A DNA stretch of 64,000 nt from Cellulomonas chitinilytica (GTDB lineage: Bacteria; Actinomycetota; Actinomycetes; Actinomycetales; Cellulomonadaceae): contig NZ_BONK01000010.1 of the NCBI RefSeq assembly GCF_016862675.1, positions 62,001-126,000 on the forward strand. Direction: 5' to 3'. This document shows positions 51,829-60,287 of the stretch, in pieces; within the stretch, counting starts at the first letter, position 1; each line of letters opens with the position of its first letter. Position numbers and translations under genes: made by a program. The notes beneath the pieces were generated by a model. The model ran no database searches. It was not told the origin of the DNA and saw only the letters and a program-made list of their open reading frames with translations.

Positions 51829-51836
51829 TGCGGACC

Positions 51837-52976
51837 ATGGACGCCCCCCTCGACGGTCAGGTCCCCGACTTCCACGCGGTCATCCCCGCGGGCGGCGCCG
51901 GGACGCGCCTGTGGCCGCTGTCGCGCTCCGGGCACCCCAAGTTCCTCCTCGACCTGACCGGCTCGGGCCGCACGCTGCTCCAGGCCACCGTCGACCGCCT
52001 CGTCCCGCTGACGGGCCCCGACCGCGTGCTCGTCGTCACGGGCGCCCGGCACGCCGCCGCGGTCGGCGCGCAGCTGCCCGAGGTCGCCGGCGGTGCCGGC
52101 CCCGAGCGGGTGCTCGCCGAGCCGTCGCCGCGCGACTCGATGGCGGCCATCGGGCTGGCCGCCGCGGTCCTTCTCGAGCGGCACGGCGAGGACGTGGTCC
52201 TGGGGTCGTTCGCCGCGGACCACGTCATCCACGGCACCGAGGAGTTCGCCCGGGCCGTCCGCGAGGGCGTCGTGGCGGCGCGCGCGGGGCACGTGGTGAC
52301 GATCGGCATCGCTGCGACCGGTCCGTCGACCGCGTTCGGGTACGTGCGGGCGGGCGACCCGCTCGGCCTCGAGGGCGCGCCGAGCGTGCGTGCCGCGGCC
52401 GGCTTCACGGAGAAGCCCGACGAGGAGACGGCGGCGGCCTACCTCGCGACCGGCGACTACCGGTGGAACGCCGGGATGTTCATCGTCCGCGCGCGCGTGC
52501 TGCTCGACCACCTCGCGGCGCAGCTGCCCGCGCTGCACGACGGGCTGCGGACGATCGCCGCGGCGTGGGACGGCCCCGAGCGGGAGGCGACCCTGTCGGC
52601 CGTCTGGCCGGGCCTGACGAAGATCGCGATCGACCACGCCATCGCCGAGCCGGTCGCCGCGGCCGGCGGGGTCGCGGTCGTCCCCGGCGACTTCGGGTGG
52701 GACGACGTCGGCGACTTCGCGTCGCTCGGGACTCTCCTGGCGGGCGAGGGCGGGGCGGGCGGCACGCTCGGCGACGACGCGTCGGTGCTGCGGGTCGGTG
52801 CCGCGGACGCGCTGGTGGTCCGGTCCGGCGGCCGCACCGTGACCGTCGTCGGCGTGCCCGGTGCGGTCGTCGTCGACACGCCGGACGCGGTGCTGGTGAC
52901 GACGCGCGAGCACGCGCAGGAGGTCAAGGCGGCGGTGGACGGCTGGCGGGCGCGCGGGCGCGACGAGCTGCTCTGA
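51837..52976 (+). CDS. manC: Mannose-1-phosphate guanylyltransferase
   Basis: A 379-residue nucleotidyltransferase that makes GDP-mannose from mannose-1-phosphate and GTP, the donor for cell-wall mannolipids and glycans. The N-terminal nucleotide loop is AVIPAGGAGTRLWPLSRSGHPKFLLDLTG; the sugar-phosphate site shows FTEKPDEETAAAYL and YRWNAGMFI; FGWDDVGDFASL is the metal and substrate loop. The C-terminal domain is a left-handed beta-helix remnant. It is divergent from sdhC and followed by a hairpin. Confidence 0.93.
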   Translation: MDAPLDGQVPDFHAVIPAGGAGTRLWPLSRSGHPKFLLDLTGSGRTLLQATVDRLVPLTGPDRVLVVTGARHAAAVGAQLPEVAGGAGPERVLAEPSPRDSMAAIGLAAAVLLERHGEDVVLGSFAADHVIHGTEEFARAVREGVVAARAGHVVTIGIAATGPSTAFGYVRAGDPLGLEGAPSVRAAAGFTEKPDEETAAAYLATGDYRWNAGMFIVRARVLLDHLAAQLPALHDGLRTIAAAWDGPEREATLSAVWPGLTKIAIDHAIAEPVAAAGGVAVVPGDFGWDDVGDFASLGTLLAGEGGAGGTLGDDASVLRVGAADALVVRSGGRTVTVVGVPGAVVVDTPDAVLVTTREHAQEVKAAVDGWRARGRDELL

Positions 52977-52980
52977 GGAT

Positions 52981-52999
52981 CCGGCCGGGCGCCGGCCGG
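52981..52999 (+). terminator. Hairpin after manC
   Basis: CCGGCC (52981-52986) and GGCCGG (52994-52999) flank a 7-base loop, immediately after the manC stop. Short stem, so only a possible terminator. Confidence 0.4.
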
Positions 53000-53071
53000 C
53001 CCGTCGCGACCCTGCGCAGGGGGCTGCGCGTGACGGGCGGACGGTCCGGACGGGCGTGCGGGGGCGGCGGA

Positions 53072-53077
53072 TAAGGT
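53072..53077 (+). promoter_or_regulatory. -10 box, leaderless start of the M20 gene
   Basis: TAAGGT, seven bases before the GTG at 53085. Confidence 0.5.
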
Positions 53078-53084
53078 CGAGGAC

Positions 53085-54341
53085 GTGCCAGACGACGTCA
53101 CCACCTTCCCGGCCGTCCCCGCCCTGGACGACCTGCGCCCCGCACCGGTGGCGCCCGACGCCCGGCGGCTCGCCGCGCTCGTCGCGTCGCTGCGGGACGA
53201 GCTGGTCGAGGTGCGGCGGGACCTGCACGCGCACCCCGAGCTCGGCCGCACCGAGGAGCGCACCACCCGGGTCGTCGCGGAGCGCCTGCGCCTCGCCGGC
53301 CTGTCGCCGCGGCTGATGCCCGGCACCGGGCTGGTGTGCGACCTCGGCCCCGGCCCCGCGGTCACGGGCCGCCGCCGGATCGCGCTGCGCGCCGACCTCG
53401 ACGCCCTGCCGGTGCAGGACACGAGCGGTGTGCCGTGGGCGTCGACGGTGCGCGGCGTCGCGCACGCGTGCGGTCACGACGTGCACACCACGGCGGTGCT
53501 CGGCGCGGGCCTGGTCCTCGCCGAGCTCGCGGCCGCGGGGGAGCTGGCGACCGGGGTGCGGCTGGTGTTCCAGCCCGCCGAGGAGGTGCAGCCGGGCGGC
53601 GCGCTCGACCTGATCGCGGCGGGTGCCCTCGACGGGGTGGGCCAGATCTTCGGCGTGCACTGCGACCCGAAGGTCGACGTGGGCCAGGTCGGCACACGCA
53701 TCGGCCCGATCACGTCGGCGAGCGACGAGGTGACGGTGACCGTCACCGGCCCCGGCGGGCACACGTCCCGGCCGCACCTCACGGGCGACGTCGTGTTCGC
53801 GCTCGGCCAGGTCATCACGCAGGTGCCCGCGATCCTGGGCCGGCGGCTGGACCCCCGGTCGGGGGTGAACCTCACCTGGGGCGCCGTGCAGGCGGGGTCG
53901 GCGCACAACGCGATCCCGTCGACGGGCGCGGTCAAGGGGACGCTGCGCTGCCTCGACGTGCGCGCCTGGGAGAAGGCGTCGGAGGTGTTCCACGCGGCCG
54001 TCGAGCAGGTGGTCGCGCCGCTCGGGGTCGAGGTGCAGGTCCGTCACCAGCGCGGGGTGCCGCCGGTGGAGAACGACGAGCGGTCCACCGGCGTGCTGGA
54101 GGCCGCGGCGCGCGACGTGCTGGGGCCGGACGCGGTGCTGCTGACGGAGCAGTCGCTCGGGGGCGAGGACTTCGCCTGGTACCTGACGAAGGTGCCGGGG
54201 TCGATGGCCCGGCTCGGCACGCGGACGCCGGGCGGCCACACGTACGACATCCACCAGGGGGACCTGCGCGTCGACGAGCGGGCGGTGGAGGCCGGTGCGC
54301 TGCTGCTCGCGCGCGTCGCCGTGCTCGCGGGGCGCGCCTGA
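53085..54341 (+). CDS. M20 family amidohydrolase/peptidase
   Basis: A 418-residue metal-dependent hydrolase of the M20D (N-acyl-amino-acid amidohydrolase, HipO/AmhX-like) group. Metal and catalytic residues are seen in VRRDLHAHPELGRTE, ALRADLDALPVQDTSG, VAHACGHDVHTTAVLG, FQPAEEVQPGGA and the C-terminal SLGGEDFAWYL. The dimerisation lid lies about residues 205-320 (TVTVTGPGGHTSRPH). Likely substrate is an N-acylated amino acid; which one is unknown. Cytoplasmic, no signal peptide. It sits between manC and the nucleoside importer with no obvious link. Confidence 0.9.
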   Translation: MPDDVTTFPAVPALDDLRPAPVAPDARRLAALVASLRDELVEVRRDLHAHPELGRTEERTTRVVAERLRLAGLSPRLMPGTGLVCDLGPGPAVTGRRRIALRADLDALPVQDTSGVPWASTVRGVAHACGHDVHTTAVLGAGLVLAELAAAGELATGVRLVFQPAEEVQPGGALDLIAAGALDGVGQIFGVHCDPKVDVGQVGTRIGPITSASDEVTVTVTGPGGHTSRPHLTGDVVFALGQVITQVPAILGRRLDPRSGVNLTWGAVQAGSAHNAIPSTGAVKGTLRCLDVRAWEKASEVFHAAVEQVVAPLGVEVQVRHQRGVPPVENDERSTGVLEAAARDVLGPDAVLLTEQSLGGEDFAWYLTKVPGSMARLGTRTPGGHTYDIHQGDLRVDERAVEAGALLLARVAVLAGRA

Positions 54342-54360
54342 ACGGGTGTCCTGCACCTGG

Positions 54361-54389
54361 GCGCTGCGTCTCGTGAGATGAGACGGCGC
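54361..54389 (+). terminator. Hairpin after the M20 gene
   Basis: GCGC-TG-CGTCTC pairs with GAGACG-GCGC around a GTGAGAT loop, ten base pairs with a 2-base bulge, 20 bases after the stop. Confidence 0.45.
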
Positions 54390-54540
54390 GTCCGTCACCT
54401 GGGAGGACATTCCAACTAGGTAACGGAACACCGCAGATACCGCTCGGTAACATGCGCGTGACCCACGGCTCAGTAGTGTCCGGAGCATCGAAGCCGGACG
54501 AGCCGCCTGCGCGACGGGGTGCTGCTGTGCCGTCCGTCAT

Positions 54541-54554
54541 CACCTGTGCAGGTG
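54541..54554. promoter_or_regulatory. Inverted repeat before the BmpA gene
   Basis: CACCTG-TG-CAGGTG, a perfect 6-bp dyad 26 bases before the GTG of the binding protein. Possible operator or leader hairpin of the importer. Two GGTAAC copies (54419, 54446) and a -10-like TAGTGT (54474) lie further upstream in the same gap. Confidence 0.45.
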
Positions 54555-54580
54555 TGCCGACGAGATCCCAGGAGATCCGC

Positions 54581-55687
54581 GTGAAGAACATCATTCGTGT
54601 GGCCGCATTCGGCGGGGCTGTGGCCCTCGCGCTCGCGGCGTGTGGCAGCGCCCCCGAGGAGTCCGGTTCGACCGGCACCGCCGGCGCGTCCGACTTCAAG
54701 GCCTGCATGGTCTCCGACTCGGGCGGCTTCAACGACAAGTCGTTCAACGAGTCGGGCTACAACGGCCTCAAGGACGCCGAGGAGTCGCTCGGCATCAAGA
54801 CCGCCACGGCTGAGTCGAAGCAGGAGTCCGACTTCGCGCCGAACATCGACACGATGGTCGGCCAGAACTGCAACCTCATCGTCACGGTCGGCTTCCTGCT
54901 CGCGACGGCCACGGGCGACGCCGCCCAGGCCAACCCGGACACGAACTTCGCGATCGTCGACTCGACCGCGCAGGACGCGGACGGCAACACGATCGAGCTC
55001 GACAACGTCAAGCCGCTGAGCTTCAACACCGTCGAGGCCTCGTACCTCGCGGGCTACCTCGCCGCCGGCATGAGCAAGACGGGCACCGTCGCCACCTACG
55101 GCGGCATCCAGATCCCGACCGTCACCATCTTCATGGACGGCTTCGTGGACGGCGTCGCCAAGTACAACGAGGTCCACGGCACCTCGGTCAAGACGCTCGG
55201 GTGGGACAGCAAGGCGCAGAACGGCTCGTTCACCGGTGACTTCGAGGACCAGTCGAAGGGCCAGCAGCTCACCAACACCTTCATCGACCAGGGCGCGGAC
55301 ATCATCCTCCCCGTCGCCGGTCCGGTCGGTGGCGGCACGCTCGCCGCGGCGCACGACGCCAACACGGCCGGCAAGGCCGTCTCCGTGATCTGGGTCGACT
55401 CCGACGGCGTCGAGACCAACCCGGACTCGTCCGACATCATCCTCACGTCGGTCCTCAAGCAGATCGGCCAGGCGGTCAACGACGTCGTCACGGCGGCGTC
55501 GAAGGACCAGTTCGACAGCGCGCCGTACGTCGGCACGCTCGAGAACGGCGGCGTGGACCTCGCGCCGTTCCACGACTTCGACTCGAAGGTCCCCGCGGAC
55601 CTCAAGACGGAGCTCGACAAGCTCAAGGCGGACATCATCAGCGGCGCGGTCACGGTGACCTCGCCCAGCTCGCCTCAGCAGTCCTGA
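54581..55687 (+). CDS. BMP family nucleoside-binding lipoprotein
   Basis: A 368-residue substrate-binding lipoprotein of the basic membrane protein (BmpA/PnrA/Med) family. Signal segment with lipobox LALAAC near residue 22, then two alpha/beta lobes. Family patches: ACMVSDSGGFNDKSFNESGYNGLKDAEESLGI at the N-terminus (the purine-nucleoside site in PnrA), FLLATATGDAAQANP, VEASYLAGYLAAGM, GGIQIPTVTIFMDGFVDGVAKYN and VIWVDSDGV. It delivers nucleosides to the ABC importer encoded next. GTG 54581 follows CAGGAGATCC. Adjacent catabolic genes argue that nucleosides are the cargo. Confidence 0.93.
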   Translation: MKNIIRVAAFGGAVALALAACGSAPEESGSTGTAGASDFKACMVSDSGGFNDKSFNESGYNGLKDAEESLGIKTATAESKQESDFAPNIDTMVGQNCNLIVTVGFLLATATGDAAQANPDTNFAIVDSTAQDADGNTIELDNVKPLSFNTVEASYLAGYLAAGMSKTGTVATYGGIQIPTVTIFMDGFVDGVAKYNEVHGTSVKTLGWDSKAQNGSFTGDFEDQSKGQQLTNTFIDQGADIILPVAGPVGGGTLAAAHDANTAGKAVSVIWVDSDGVETNPDSSDIILTSVLKQIGQAVNDVVTAASKDQFDSAPYVGTLENGGVDLAPFHDFDSKVPADLKTELDKLKADIISGAVTVTSPSSPQQS

Positions 55688-55694
55688 CCTCAGG

Positions 55695-55741
55695 GCACGG
55701 GGGGTCGGTTCGGACACGCCGTCCGGGTCGGCCCCCCGTGC
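55695..55741 (+). terminator. Long hairpin between binding-protein and ATPase genes
   Basis: GCACGGGGGG (55695-55704) and CCCCCCGTGC (55732-55741) form a 10-bp base stem; inside it CGGAC and GTCCG pair over a small loop. Such a partial terminator or processing site would keep the binding protein more abundant than the transporter subunits. Confidence 0.6.
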
Positions 55742-55792
55742 GCGCCCGACCAGGGCTAATGTCGGCTTTGTCCTCGCGATGAAGGAGTCGCC

Positions 55793-57349
55793 GTGAAGCT
55801 CGAGCTTCGAGGGATCACCAAGTCTTTCGGGCCGCTCGTGGCCAATGACCACATCGACCTCGTCATCGAGCCGGGCGAGATCCACGCGCTCCTTGGCGAG
55901 AACGGCGCCGGCAAGTCGACGCTGATGAACGTCCTGTTCGGTCTGTACGACGCGGACTCCGGGGAGATCCTCCTCGACGACGAGCCGCGCACCTTCTCCG
56001 GGCCCCGGGACGCGCTCGGCGCGGGCATCGGCATGGTCCACCAGCACTTCATGCTGGTCCCCGTCTTCACCGTCGCCGAGAACGTCATGCTCGGCCACGA
56101 GTCCACGAAGCCCGGCGGGGTCGGGATGCTCGACCTCGACGCGGCCCGTCAGCGCGTGCGCGAGCTCGCGGACCGGTTCGGGTTCGAGCTCGACCCCGAC
56201 GCGGTCGTCGAGGACCTCCCGGTCGGCGTCCAGCAGCGGGTCGAGATCGTCAAGGCGCTCGCACGTGACGCGCAGGTGCTGATCCTCGACGAGCCGACCG
56301 CGGTGCTCACGCCGCAGGAGACCGACGAGCTCATCGGGATCATGCGGCAGCTCAAGGAGGCCGGGACGTCGATCGTCTTCATCACGCACAAGCTGCGTGA
56401 GGTGCGGGCGGTCGCCGACCGGATCACGGTGATCCGCCGCGGTGCCGTCGTGGGGTCCGCCTCCCCGGAGGCGAGCGAGACGGACCTCGCCTCGATGATG
56501 GTCGGGCGCGCGGTGTCCCTGTCGCTCGGCAAGGCCCCCGCGGTGCCGGGGGAGACGACGGTCCAGGTCAGGGGCCTGACCGTGCTCGACGCGAACGGAT
56601 CGGCCGTCGTCGACGACGTGTCGTTCGAGCTCGCCCGCGGCGAGATCCTTACGCTCGCCGGCGTGCAGGGCAACGGCCAGACGGAGCTGTGCGAGGCCCT
56701 CCTCGGCCTGGAGCGGCCCGCCGCCGGGTCGATCCTGCTCGAGGGGAACGAGCTCGTCGGGCTCTCGCCCAAGCAGGTGCTCGACGCCGGGGTCGGGTTC
56801 GTGCCCGAGGACCGGTCCGTCGACGGGCTGGTCGGCGACTTCTCCGTCGCCGAGAACCTCGTCCTGGACCTGGTCCACACGAAGGAGTTCTCGCGGGCGG
56901 GTGCGCTCGACCTGGCCGCGATCCGCAAGAACGCCGACCACCGCATCCAGGAGTACGACATCCGGACGCAGTCCGCGACGCAGGCCGCCGGCCGGCTCTC
57001 GGGCGGCAACCAGCAGAAGGTCGTCCTCGCCCGCGAGCTGTCGCGGCCCCTCAAGCTGTTCATCGCGAGCCAGCCCACGCGCGGCGTGGACGTCGGCTCC
57101 ATCGAGTTCCTGCACCGGCGGATCGTCGCGGAGCGCGACGGCGGGACCCCGGTGCTCATCGTCTCGACCGAGCTCGACGAGGTCGTCGAGCTCGCCGACC
57201 GCATCGCGGTGATGTACCGCGGCCGGCTCGTGGGCATCGTCCCGTCGGACACGCCGCGCGACGTGCTCGGCCTGATGATGGCCGGCGTCCCGCACGACGA
57301 GGCGACGGCGCAGGCCGCGGAGCACCCCACGGAGGCCGGACATGAGTGA
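55793..57349 (+). CDS. ABC nucleoside importer ATP-binding protein (two fused ATPase domains)
   Basis: A 518-residue protein with two ATPase domains, like RbsA and the NupA/YufO type. Domain 1: Walker A GENGAGKSTLMN, signature DLPVGVQQRVEIVKAL, Walker B QVLILDEPTAVL. Domain 2 (from about residue 260): Walker A is degenerate, GVQGNGQTELCEAL, lacking the Lys, while its signature RLSGGNQQKVVLARELSR is good and its Walker B reads KLFIASQPTRGVDV with Gln for Glu. So only one composite site should hydrolyse ATP efficiently, as in relatives. GTG 55793 follows GAAGGAGTCGCC. The stop overlaps the next gene by eight bases. Confidence 0.94.
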   Translation: MKLELRGITKSFGPLVANDHIDLVIEPGEIHALLGENGAGKSTLMNVLFGLYDADSGEILLDDEPRTFSGPRDALGAGIGMVHQHFMLVPVFTVAENVMLGHESTKPGGVGMLDLDAARQRVRELADRFGFELDPDAVVEDLPVGVQQRVEIVKALARDAQVLILDEPTAVLTPQETDELIGIMRQLKEAGTSIVFITHKLREVRAVADRITVIRRGAVVGSASPEASETDLASMMVGRAVSLSLGKAPAVPGETTVQVRGLTVLDANGSAVVDDVSFELARGEILTLAGVQGNGQTELCEALLGLERPAAGSILLEGNELVGLSPKQVLDAGVGFVPEDRSVDGLVGDFSVAENLVLDLVHTKEFSRAGALDLAAIRKNADHRIQEYDIRTQSATQAAGRLSGGNQQKVVLARELSRPLKLFIASQPTRGVDVGSIEFLHRRIVAERDGGTPVLIVSTELDEVVELADRIAVMYRGRLVGIVPSDTPRDVLGLMMAGVPHDEATAQAAEHPTEAGHE

Positions 57350-58601
57350 CGAGATCGTCGGCGCGGACGCGTCCCCGACGAGCGGGATGCCCGAGCCCGA
57401 GCGGGCGAAGGCGGCGCCGGAGGAGGACCGCGGCCAGCGGGCGCTGCGGGAGATCGTGAGCGGCGACATCGGCGTGAGCGTGCTCGCGTTCGTGCTCGCG
57501 CTCGTGATCGGCGGGCTCCTCATCGCCTTCACCAACCCGGAGGTCACCGCGGCCGCCCACTACTTCTTCGCCAAGCCGATGGACACCATCACCGCGGCGT
57601 GGAACGCGGTGTGGGACGCGTACGCGGCGATGTTCCGCGGGGCGGTCTACAACGGCCAGGCCGACACGTTCCAGAAGGCCATCCGGCCGCTCACGGAGAC
57701 CATGACGGTCGCGACGCCGCTCATCATCGCGGCGCTCGGCGTGGCCGTCGGCTTCCGCGCCGGGCTGTTCAACATCGGTGCCCAGGGGCAGATCATCCTG
57801 GGCGCGACGGTCGGCGGGTACATCGGCTTCGCCTACAGCCTCCCGGCCGGCATCCACCTGCTCCTCGCCCTGCTCGGCGGGATCCTCGGCGGCGCGATCT
57901 GGGCCGGCATCGCGGGCGTGCTCAAGGCCAGGACCGGGGCGCACGAGGTGATCGTCACGATCATGCTCAACTACGTCGCCCTGTACCTGCTGGCGTACCT
58001 GCTCACCACCGACAAGTTCACGCGTGCCGGGTCGAACCAGCCGACGAGCCCCGGGGTGAAGGAGACCGCGCAGCTCCCGCTGCTCCTCGGCGACTGGTCC
58101 CGGCTGCACGCCGGGTTCATCGTCGCGATCCTCGCCTCGATCTTCGTCTGGTGGCTCATGACGCGGTCCGTCCTCGGCTTCCGGTTCCGGGCGGTCGGGT
58201 CCAACCCGCACGCGTCGCGCACCTCAGGCATCGGGATCCCGACGACGATCGTGCTCGTCATGGTCGTCTCCGGTGCGCTCGCCGGCCTCGCGGGCGGCGT
58301 GCACATCCTCGGCACGGAGCACCAGCTCACCGGCGGCATCGCCGGCTCGCTCGGGTTCGACGCCATCACGGTCGCCCTGCTCGGTCGGTCGAGACCGCTC
58401 GGCATCTTCTTCGCCGGCCTGCTGTACGGCGGCCTGAACGTCGGCGGCCGCGTCATGGAGGCCGCGACGGGCACGCCGATCGACATCGTCCTGGTCATCC
58501 AGGCGCTCGTCGTGCTGTTCATCGCCGCACCCCCGCTCGTGCGGGCCATCTTCCGTCTTCCCACACCGAGGGCGGCCGTCGCGAAGGGAGCGGCCGCGTG
58601 A
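57342..58601 (+). CDS. ABC nucleoside importer permease 1
   Basis: A 419-residue polytopic permease of the branched-chain amino acid/nucleoside (BPD_transp_2) type, NupB/YufP-like. It has a charged cytoplasmic N-terminus (about 40 residues) and roughly eight to ten helices. Family patch: TVATPLIIAALGVAVGFRAGLFNIGAQGQIILGATVGGYIGF and the EAA-like loop RFRAVGSNPHASRTSGI. Overlaps both neighbours by a few bases, so it is made together with the second permease. Confidence 0.93.
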   Translation: MSDEIVGADASPTSGMPEPERAKAAPEEDRGQRALREIVSGDIGVSVLAFVLALVIGGLLIAFTNPEVTAAAHYFFAKPMDTITAAWNAVWDAYAAMFRGAVYNGQADTFQKAIRPLTETMTVATPLIIAALGVAVGFRAGLFNIGAQGQIILGATVGGYIGFAYSLPAGIHLLLALLGGILGGAIWAGIAGVLKARTGAHEVIVTIMLNYVALYLLAYLLTTDKFTRAGSNQPTSPGVKETAQLPLLLGDWSRLHAGFIVAILASIFVWWLMTRSVLGFRFRAVGSNPHASRTSGIGIPTTIVLVMVVSGALAGLAGGVHILGTEHQLTGGIAGSLGFDAITVALLGRSRPLGIFFAGLLYGGLNVGGRVMEAATGTPIDIVLVIQALVVLFIAAPPLVRAIFRLPTPRAAVAKGAAA

Positions 58602-59887
58602 CCGCCGTCGACACCCGTGCACCCGCGGCGCCGCCCGCGCGCACCGAGCCGCTCACCCGCCGGTCGTGGAGGGCACCGATCGCGTTCGGCGTCCTCGGCC
58701 TCGCGGCGCTCGTCCTGTTCGGCCTGCTCGGCAAGAGCGGCGAGGACACGACCTTCGTCATCTCCACCGACAACGACTGGGTCCAGATCGGGCCTGTGTC
58801 CGTGCCCTCCCAGGCCACGGCGATCGTGCTCGGCGTCCTCATGCTGCTGCTGGCTGCGTACGCCGCCTGGCGGGCGTGGAACCGGCAGCGCCCCGGCGTC
58901 TGGGTCGCGGCGCTCTTCGGCGTCCTGTGGGTCCTGTCGTTCCTCGTCTGGGCGGTCGCGGGCAAGTCGATGTCGCTGGTCGGGCTGCTGCAGGGGTCGC
59001 TGATCCTGGCCGTGCCGCTCGCGTTCGGCGCGATGGGCGGTCTGCTCAACGAGCGCTCCGGCGTCGTCAACATCGCGATCGAGGGGCAGCTGCTCACCGG
59101 GGCGTTCGGTGCGGCCGTCGTCGCGTCCGTCACGCACTCGGTGTACGCCGGGCTGATCGCGGCACCGGTGGCGGGGCTGGTCATCGGCTCGCTGCTCGCG
59201 CTGTTCACCGTGAAGTACCGGGTCAACCAGATCATCGTCGGCGTCGTGCTCAACGTGTTCGCCGTCGGGCTGACGAGCTTCCTGTTCTCGTCGGTGCTCA
59301 AGCCGAACGCCGCGACGCTCAACTCGCCGCCGCGCATGCCCGTCATCGACATCCCGGTCCTGTCGGGCATCCCGATCATCGGGCCCGTGCTGTTCCGGCA
59401 GACGCTGCTCGTCTACCTGCTGTACGTCGCGGTGTTCGTCGTCACCGTCGCGCTGTTCCGCACCCGGTGGGGCCTGCGCGTCCGGGCGGTCGGCGAGCAC
59501 CCGCTCGCCGCCGACACCGTCGGCATCGACGTCCAGGCGACCCGGTGGCGCAACGTGCTGCTCGGCTCCATGGTGGCCGGGCTCGGCGGGGCGTTCTTCA
59601 CCATCGGGTCGGTCGGGGCGTTCAGCCAGGAGATGACCGCCGGCAAGGGCTACATCGCCCTCGCGGCCATGATCCTCGGCCGGTGGACGCCCGTCGGCGC
59701 CCTCGCGGCGGCCCTGCTGTTCGGCTTCTCGGACAAGCTGCAGCAGGTGCTCGGCGTCCTGCAGACGCCCGTGCCGAACCAGTTCATGCTCATGCTCCCG
59801 TACCTCGTGACGATCGTCGCCGTGGCCGGGCTCGTCGGCCGCGTGCGCGGACCGGCGGCTGCGGGGGAGCCCTACGTCAAGGAGTGA
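58598..59887 (+). CDS. ABC nucleoside importer permease 2
   Basis: A 429-residue permease, NupC/YufQ-like, forming a heterodimer with permease 1. After an N-terminal segment with three extra hydrophobic stretches (residues about 25-130) comes the core: LAVPLAFGAMGGLLNERSGVVNIAIEGQLLTGAF, KYRVNQIIVGVVLNVFAVGLTSFLF, the cytoplasmic coupling loop LRVRAVGEHPLAADTVGIDV and GGAFFTIGSVGAFSQEMTAGKGYIALAAMILGRWTP. GTG 58598 shares four bases with the upstream stop. The cdd gene begins one base after the stop. Confidence 0.93.
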   Translation: MTAVDTRAPAAPPARTEPLTRRSWRAPIAFGVLGLAALVLFGLLGKSGEDTTFVISTDNDWVQIGPVSVPSQATAIVLGVLMLLLAAYAAWRAWNRQRPGVWVAALFGVLWVLSFLVWAVAGKSMSLVGLLQGSLILAVPLAFGAMGGLLNERSGVVNIAIEGQLLTGAFGAAVVASVTHSVYAGLIAAPVAGLVIGSLLALFTVKYRVNQIIVGVVLNVFAVGLTSFLFSSVLKPNAATLNSPPRMPVIDIPVLSGIPIIGPVLFRQTLLVYLLYVAVFVVTVALFRTRWGLRVRAVGEHPLAADTVGIDVQATRWRNVLLGSMVAGLGGAFFTIGSVGAFSQEMTAGKGYIALAAMILGRWTPVGALAAALLFGFSDKLQQVLGVLQTPVPNQFMLMLPYLVTIVAVAGLVGRVRGPAAAGEPYVKE

Positions 59888-59888
59888 C

Positions 59889-60287
59889 ATGCCGGACATC
59901 GACTGGGACGTCCTGCGTGCCGCCGCCACCGACGTGATGCAGCGGGCCTACGCGCCCTACTCGCAGTTCCCCGTCGGCGCCGCCGCGCTCGTCGACGACG
60001 GCCGGGTGGTCGTCGGCTGCAACGTCGAGAACGCGTCCTACGGCGTCACGCTGTGCGCCGAGTGCGCGCTCGTGTCGGGGCTGCACGTCTCGGGCGGCGG
60101 GCGGCTCGTCGCGTTCACGTGCGTCGACAAGCACGGCAACGTGCTGATGCCGTGCGGGCGCTGCCGGCAGCTGCTGTGGGAGCACGGCGGTGCACGGCTG
60201 CTCGTCGAGACCGTGAGCGGCGTGAAGCCGATGACCGAGGTGCTGCCCGACGCGTTCGGGCCCGACGACCTGGAGGACCGGAAGTGA
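59889..60287 (+). CDS. cdd: Cytidine deaminase
   Basis: A 132-residue zinc enzyme that converts cytidine and deoxycytidine to uridine and deoxyuridine. Zinc ligands: Cys56 in the CAE motif and Cys89/Cys92 in MPCGRCRQ; Glu58 is the proton shuttle. The substrate loop is FPVGAAALVDDGRVVVGCNVENASYG. Small tetrameric form. Overlaps deoA by four bases and follows the permease directly, marking one salvage operon. Confidence 0.96.
   Translation: MPDIDWDVLRAAATDVMQRAYAPYSQFPVGAAALVDDGRVVVGCNVENASYGVTLCAECALVSGLHVSGGGRLVAFTCVDKHGNVLMPCGRCRQLLWEHGGARLLVETVSGVKPMTEVLPDAFGPDDLEDRK

Noticed and set aside
51620..51836. Rex operator upstream of sdhCDAB
   Set aside because: A TGTGAC sequence is present on the minus strand but lacks the inverted TTCACA partner at the right distance.
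56980..57090. Loss-of-function damage in the second ATPase domain of the importer
   Set aside because: The degenerate Walker A and B of domain 2 are usual in this nucleoside/ribose importer family, not a sign of decay.
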